From Saccharomycopsis crataegensis (taxonomy: Eukaryota > Ascomycota > Saccharomycetes > Ascoideales > Saccharomycopsidaceae): a stretch of DNA of 64,000 nucleotides. The notes under the pieces were generated by a model. The model saw only the letters and a list, made by a program, of their open reading frames with translations, made no database searches and had not been told where the DNA came from. Positions 58,344 through 64,000 of the stretch are shown in pieces. Where the stretch lies: contig NW_027043820.1 of NCBI RefSeq assembly GCF_037102585.1, forward strand, positions 1 to 64,000, read 5' to 3'. A program made the position numbers and the translations under genes. How positions within the stretch are numbered: position 1 is the stretch's first letter; the number at the start of each line of letters is the position of its first letter.

Positions 58344-59231
58344 TGTTGGGATGTGTGGTACAATGAGAGAGTTTTGGTGGTGATGCTTCTTCCTTGTTAT
58401 TACTAATTTATTATTATTAGCGTATGTAGATTAATTGTTTGAAAACGCCGTTATCGATTTTGTGGAGGAGAACAGGGAGGGTACCCCCGGGGGACCAAGG
58501 TTGACACATAAACGGATAATTGACACAACTGTTATTATAGTCATCATTATTGCGTATTTTTATGTTATAATAATATATATATATTAGGAAACCATTTTAA
58601 TGAAATTTTTACTTTTGTACCATAATAAATATCATCGCGATGGCAACAACCTTCCGTTGTTTGGACATTCGTCATCGTTCATGTCTCCATACATGAATCC
58701 CGGGGTAAAATGTTCCAATACCAATATGGACAGCAAACCCCAACCAAATGTCCCAATTGATGGTTTACGCTATTGTTATAAGCTGAAAATTTTCCAGCGG
58801 TATCAGATAAGAAAGGTATACAAATTACTTCGTGGATAAGAATGTCCATCTTGAATATCTATATTTAGAGCTTGCTAAAATAAAACGCAGAAAACAATAA
58901 TCTAATATAAAATTGCCATTAGTAATAACTGATATAAGATACTCTGCCCTCCAATTATCAATGCTTACTATTTCATTATTATTATTCTTCTTCTTTTTCT
59001 TCTTCTTCTTCTTCTTGGGATTTTTCCTAATTAGTTAAGTGTTCTGCATCTCTTGTTTTTGTGTCAACATGAGGTGTGTTTTTTTTTTTTTCAATTTTTT
59101 CGTCACTTTCCTCAAATGTTCAACATTAATTATTAGTTATTATTTTTTCCATTTCTTTTTTTTTGCTCTTCTGATCAATAATTCTGTTTTGTTAACTCGT
59201 TTGTTCTCCATTATTTTCTTCATTCACTACA
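58344..59231. other. Divergent spacer between the RGT1-like and eIF4E-binding genes
   Basis: No secure gene is found. An ATG ORF of 79 codons (58600-58839, +) has no family. GGGAGGGTACCCCCGGGGGACC (about 58474, read in parts) is an unusually GC-rich spot with CCCCCGGGGG as a perfect palindrome. A (TTC)n microsatellite lies at about 58985-59016. T-rich DNA precedes the downstream start. Confidence 0.45.
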
Positions 59232-60203
59232 ATGTCATTATACTCATCATCCTCTTCGTCCTCCACACAAAACCAAAACCAATTTCTTACCGCTTTGTGT
59301 GACTTCAAAATAATTTACACCATTGACCAATTACTTGAACTTAGAAATGACTTTACTAAGACTTGTATTGAGCCCTCCGAAGGTAAATCATTTGGAAATG
59401 ATTTCAAAGAAGAAAATCCCAAGGATCCAATTTCCGCCAGAAATCATATGTTCAGCAATTCCAAAAGACACTCAAAACCTTTGATCCTCAGTCCAGAAAT
59501 GAATGAATTATGGTGCTTGAGCTCTACTGAGCCTTGGAAATATTCAATTATTGACAGTAAGAGCTGGACCCGTTGTTTATTTTATTCATTTTTTCGTTTA
59601 ATGCTAGATTTTACTAATCAAATTTTAGACCATTTAACTAGCAACCCCCAAAAATATCACCATCAAAGCAACAATTCAGAATACACCACTTCGAAATCAC
59701 ACTCCTCAACTTTCCAAGAATATACCTATTCTTCAGCTCCAACATCTATTAGATCTCAAAATCTTGTTAACAGGTATTCTGCAAATGGTTATTACGGATA
59801 TCCGGATCCATTTGCCGATCAACAACAATCAGCAAAAGTCCAGCAACAGCCACACAGCACCAATAATTGGTATCAAAATTCCGGGAGCCACGAAGTCAAT
59901 AATAATTCGCACTATAAAAACTACCCAAATTTCAACAATTTACATCAAATGCCTTCACAAATGCCAGACTTCTACTCAGCCCCGGGTTTTAACAAGTTGA
60001 AAAGTTCCAACAACTTTAACAATAATAATGAGAATTATATTCTATACGACCCTAATACTAATATTTCATACTATGTTATTCAAAATCCAGAACAAATAAG
60101 AGCTGCTGCTGCTGCCGCTGCTAGCCAAATGAAAAACCCTCAATACTTGAGTGCCAATAGTCCAGATTACTATTATTATTATAATGAAGATAATAATAAT
60201 TAA
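59232..60203 (+). CDS. Asn-rich protein with an eIF4E-binding motif (candidate 4E-BP)
   Basis: This 323-residue protein has the canonical cap-binding-protein ligand motif Y-x4-L-hydrophobic near its N-terminus: Y29-T-I-D-Q-L34-L35, in FKIIYTIDQLLELRNDF. This closely resembles the motif of S. cerevisiae Caf20 (YTIDELFQLK), which represses cap-dependent translation by blocking eIF4G. After it comes a short conserved-looking helical block (about 85-135, ILSPEMNELWCLSSTEPWKY, then SWTRCLFYSFFRLMLD). The rest is low-complexity: Ser, Asn, Gln and Tyr-rich, a seven-Ala run (about 293) and an acidic Tyr/Asn end. Such tails often mediate condensation into RNA granules. No RNA-binding domain is visible. 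It is neither a clear Caf20 nor a clear Eap1 by length, so a lineage-specific 4E-binding protein is possible. Confidence 0.6.
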   Translation: MSLYSSSSSSSTQNQNQFLTALCDFKIIYTIDQLLELRNDFTKTCIEPSEGKSFGNDFKEENPKDPISARNHMFSNSKRHSKPLILSPEMNELWCLSSTEPWKYSIIDSKSWTRCLFYSFFRLMLDFTNQILDHLTSNPQKYHHQSNNSEYTTSKSHSSTFQEYTYSSAPTSIRSQNLVNRYSANGYYGYPDPFADQQQSAKVQQQPHSTNNWYQNSGSHEVNNNSHYKNYPNFNNLHQMPSQMPDFYSAPGFNKLKSSNNFNNNNENYILYDPNTNISYYVIQNPEQIRAAAAAAASQMKNPQYLSANSPDYYYYYNEDNNN

Positions 60204-62260
60204 CCTATTTTTCATTTTATTTTTTTAATTTCCTGTAACACTTGATAACTTACTACAGCATTAACATGATTTACACTTTTTTTTCTTTATTCTTTTCATT
60301 TAAAGAAGATATATTACTGATAATACAGAGGAGAAATATCTAGATGAGATAGAAGTAGGTATAGTAAAATTGGAGACAGTGGTTTGTATATAATTAGATC
60401 ATTATAAGCATGTGAAACTCTCTAATAATAAATAATCCAAAAAAGAAGATGAGGGTAATTGAGTAGAATATTCAAAAGAAGGAGAAAGAAATCAAATATC
60501 AATTATTTTTAAAACAGAAGCACATGGCCACTACTCTCAAGGCAAAAAAAAAATACTAAGAATGTTGGAAGTATATTCATTCCAGTTAAAGTTTTTGCAA
60601 TCCAAGCCGACTAAAATCAGAGATTCGATCTTGATAAAATTTATTATTGAAGCTCAAATTTCTTCATAATCACTTGATGAATCGATATTCTTTTTCAAAG
60701 AGGAGCTAATTAATATCAAATTGAGCAAGATAAAGAAGAAAGACAGAGATGCTTCCAAGATTAGAAAAGTGAAGGAGGTATTGAATATTGAAATTGATAG
60801 AAAAGAAGAATGAAGAATGAATGAATGTGTCTTTGAACTCTTTTAATCTGCATATTTGGGCTTCACACTGTCTGTTGTTATGTTTTGCTTCTTTTTTTAA
60901 TAATATCCTCTAGTCCTTTTTAACAAAATTGTTTATCTATCCTCGGCATTTTTTTAAGCTCAACTCGGCTGCCTGAATGATTATGTTAACGGTACTACTT
61001 CCACTACATACATAGTGATCATTTTGCTACTTGTAGATGCGGAGTATTTTTTTTTTTTCTTTGCTTCTCAATAGATTTGTTAAATTGAAATGATTGGAAG
61101 GCATTAATAAGCGCAGTGCTTGTATCGTATCATTGGATAGACGTGTAGAATGTGGACAACGTTATGTGTGATTTGGAGACCAATTATCTCAAAAGGTCAT
61201 AGTATCTTTTAGTTCAGACCACGCCAGCAACAGATTGAGGAATTAGAATCTATCTCATGAAAAGCTGGAATGCTATCATAGAATATATAAAAAGATGGTC
61301 TAGAAAGCCATGAGAGTAATGAAGACGGTATAATAATACATCCGGTGGCTCTTTAACAAAACCTCCCAGTTTCAAGAGGTAAAAATAACCACATCTTAAA
61401 GACCTCATATTGACATAACTATGAGAAAAAACAAAGATAATTGACTGATGATGAGAATAGAAAAATATCTAGAATGTGTTTTGTGTTTTTAAGTAGATCC
61501 ACACAACACAATAGAGTAATTATGAAACCACAAACGAACTGGACATTCTATGTATAAACGAAGTCTATTCTTGTAATCATGGTAAATTTCATATCAGCTT
61601 CCTTTTTATATTGATTTTTGAGTTCTTTTTATTAACGTTTTGTTAAAATTGGTTGATTGAGCTCTTAAATATTGGTGCTTGAAAAGTTTATGCCTCATTT
61701 TCATTTCATGGCGAAAATCGAAAATTTCGAACCTTCAAAACATTTATACCTTTCATCCATTCATCTTATCATCCATTCATTCATCCATTCATTCCTATCA
61801 TTCCAAAGTAATTGAAATCCTAGAATATTTTGAATAATTCCATTAAGTTTAAAATTTTATTACTTGCATAACCTAATATCCTTTATATTTTCTTCACCTT
61901 GCTTGTTTCATTATCAGTTTCATATTTTTTCAAAATTTTTTTTTTTGTGATTTTGATTCTATATTATGTTTTGCTGACAATATCAGCTGTATTTTCGATT
62001 AATATAATTACTGAGTCATCACTTTAATTCTTTTCACCTCTTTTAGCTCAATATATTCCCCCGGAGGGAATAAATGGACAGGATTTTAGAAACACGACAA
62101 ACCCAATAGCAACGGTTTAGAAACAAGAGAAACAAGATATATCTTCTTGTTTCTACCAATATCAAGATTTTCTCTATAAAAGCTATTCATTTTCCATTAG
62201 AGGAAGAGATAAATATCAAAATAGCAGCAACATTTAAAACGTCTTGGAGACCCCCCAGTT
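60204..62260. other. 2.06-kb gene-poor region
   Basis: AT-rich spacer. One reading frame at 60562-60813 (+) begins MLEVYSFQLKFLQSKPTK and continues for 83 codons with a single TAA at codon 36 and then a lysine-rich end (KIKKKDRDASKIRKVKEV); it may be a decayed small gene. A CATTC-rich microsatellite lies at about 61752-61796. Two similar strings, TTTAGAAACACGACAAAC and TTTAGAAACAAGAGAAAC, lie at about 62087 and 62117, before the transposase relic. Confidence 0.4.
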
Positions 62261-64000
62261 ATGGACCACACCAATGATGAACGACGACAGAAGAGAAGAG
62301 TAAACACAGGAAACTATGATACCAAGGCTAAAGTGGTCGCTGAGAAGTTAAAGGGCAAGAAGGATCTTGAAATCATTCAATGGGCCGAATCTCATTTGAA
62401 TTTCCATATTCGACATAGAATGAATATTTATCGTTGGAAGGAAAATCTCATCATTCTAAAATTGGCTGAACAATATGCTGGACTTGTTGAGAATGCAGAT
62501 GTTCCGATATCATTAAGAGCAATTATTGGGGACCAAATTTTATAGAAGGGGAAGTTTATAAAATATTGATAGAATATGTGGCGACAGCTTTGAAATATGA
62601 AGTTCCAGTATCTTTGGGGCTTTTGGGCATGAGTTTAATCAGCTTTGTGAAATATTTGGAATGTCAAAAGATTTGGCACTTAAATTTCAAGTTGAGGCAA
62701 TAGAGAGAATAAAAAAACAATATGAACATTCATTGATAACTGATTCTGATATTGTGGCCCAACAAGAGCTTTTACAGGCCTCGAAAAAACAAATGTTCAT
62801 CAGTGATCACAAACAGTTGAAAAGTTTTATCACAAAAAGCAACTGGTCCAAAGTTTACTTCGTGAAAGAAACAGCGATAAGATATCAACTCATCAAAAAC
62901 TCAACTCTATCGCTTTTTGGTATTGAAAATAGAGAATTGTCAGCAAAGTCTGTTGCGTCATGTTCCAAAGACGATTCCGATTTCCTTCCGCACAACAATT
63001 TGTTGACAATGATCTATTGTGCCAACTTTGATGGGTCTGATAAGTGCAAAAGTTCATTCCTTGGTCCAATTTTCAATCCTAGAAGACTCGTTGAAAGCTT
63101 GGATAATAAATTTAATTATTATTATACCAAGACCGGCTGGCTATCAAGCGCACACTTTCAAAAATATTTGGAGGAAATAAGCAACCATACCAAGCTTAGC
63201 ATTAGGCATCAGGACACAAATGTATTAATTTCACAGATGTATGTGAAAAAGGTTTTGGAGAAATTGTGGACTACAATCAGGTGTCTAGAGTTTTTGCAGA
63301 GCCATGAAGTGGCAAAAGGTACGAATTTAGTAGCCTCAAACTATTCTAGTGAAAACTTAACCAATATAATTCTTCATTCTTTGCAATGTTCTATTTATGA
63401 ATCTGTCACAATGTTAAACGATATTTGGAACGAGGTGTCTCAGGATATAGTTTATGAATTTACCAAATCTATGAAGGATTCGAAAAATGGAGCCATGAGA
63501 ATTAATCAGTCGGGTTTCTACTCGAATACCGTTTTAGAAAAATTGCATCAAATGCTCACCATTCAAATCACAGAGATTAAGGAGAGAATAAATACCAGCC
63601 CGATTATGAGGAGCTCCATGATTGGTTACCTTGATGACATTTTGGTAGAAAAGAGAGAATTCAATTATATTGGGTGTTCAGATGTTGAAGGCTTGAAAGA
63701 ATGTCAATTAAGCGAAGATTTTATTTATGGTTTAGCGAAGAAGAAAATTGCTAGTCGAGAAACCCCAATTAAGAGCAGGACTAATCAGCAGATCTCCTAA
63801 GAAACTTTTTTCGGAAATTACCCATAAATATGACAATAGAAATACTTTTCAAGTGGCATACGAAAAAGATAACAAAGGATCACGCATTGACAACACGTTA
63901 GGGCAACAGGCCAACATTTGTGATCCTATGGAAAAAGAAGCCAAAAGAACTCTAAATCTTGGCAAAAGAAAAATTGCGACCAATCAAATTGAAGAAGGAG
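62261..64000 (+). pseudogene. Decayed pogo/Fot1-type (Tc1/mariner superfamily) transposase, runs off the window
   Basis: Pieces of a CENP-B/pogo-like transposase occur in order in different frames. Frame 1 (62261-62545) holds an N-terminal helix-turn-helix (KGKKDLEIIQWAESHL, then IYRWKENLI). A second frame (about 62542-62640) holds EVYKILIEYVATALKYEVPV, like the CENP-B-type HTH. A third (about 62640-63800) holds the DDE_1 core: TMIYCANFDGSDKCKSSFLG, YYTKTGWLSSAHFQKYLEE, and the late pattern LNDIWNEVSQDIVYEFTKS. A fourth runs open to the window end. At least three frame changes are needed. The first catalytic Asp position reads VKET instead of VDET, and the second (normally LLLDNHSSH-like) is not recognisable. 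It is an inactive relic. Terminal inverted repeats could not be delimited because the right end lies outside. Confidence 0.7.

Noticed and set aside
58600-58839. ATG-started 79-codon ORF between the RGT1-like and 4E-binding genes
   Set aside because: No family, no domain, and composition like the surrounding spacer.
1-64000. CRISPR arrays, rRNA genes and intact nuclear tRNA genes
   Set aside because: None was recognised. The only convincing tRNA-like fold is the decayed mitochondrial-type one at 12977-13056, and the tandem repeats lack spacer structure of the CRISPR type.

Overview
The window reads as nuclear DNA of an ascomycete budding yeast (Saccharomycotina). Genes are mostly intronless, closely spaced and AT-rich. 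Two genes have yeast-type introns (GTATGT or GTACGT donors, TACTAAC-like branch sites), and most products match yeast families closely: Dhh1, Brf1, Cps1, Ltp1, Rix1, Pis1, Bio2, Thi5. CTG codons are rare. Those I checked, for example in the histone fold of the CENP-T-like gene, sit where leucine fits better than serine, so I translated CTG as Leu. That is tentative, and I cannot name the species.

Left part (1 to about 33 kb), accessory and subtelomere-like. It opens with about eight copies of a roughly 175-bp satellite whose top strand is almost free of G. Next come a block with five GATTGTGC-type motifs and a very regular 23-bp array of GGTAYGAA. A second satellite block lies at 13.1-13.7 kb, beside a fragment resembling a mitochondrial tRNA-Ser(GCU). 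Between and after these repeats are a Zn2Cys6 regulator, an arginase-family protein, an ADH6-like dehydrogenase, a sugar porter, a PA14 flocculin-like adhesin, a GH71 alpha-1,3-glucanase, biotin synthase and the thiamine-pyrimidine synthase Thi5. A divergent pair follows: a hydantoinase/DUF917 protein and an NCS1 permease. Four copies of an LTR-like dispersed repeat and one decayed duplicate of a small ORF lie in the spacers. The gene content points to nutrient scavenging, vitamin supply and cell-surface functions.

Middle and right part (33 to 60 kb), core chromosome. A secreted aspartyl protease is followed by a CENP-T/Cnn1-like kinetochore protein with a 63-nt intron, DHH1, BRF1, CPS1, LTP1, RIX1 and PIS1. 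After these come a sodium:solute symporter with a 741-nt first intron, an RGT1-like Zn2Cys6 regulator and a small Asn-rich protein carrying a canonical eIF4E-binding motif. CPS1 and BRF1 diverge across a 37-nt A tract.

The right edge (62.2 kb to the end) holds a decayed pogo/Fot1-type transposase that runs out of the window.

The points most worth a second look are the two satellite blocks with their motif arrays, the GH71 enzyme in a yeast, the hydantoinase-permease pair, the CENP-T-like gene and the eIF4E-binding protein.
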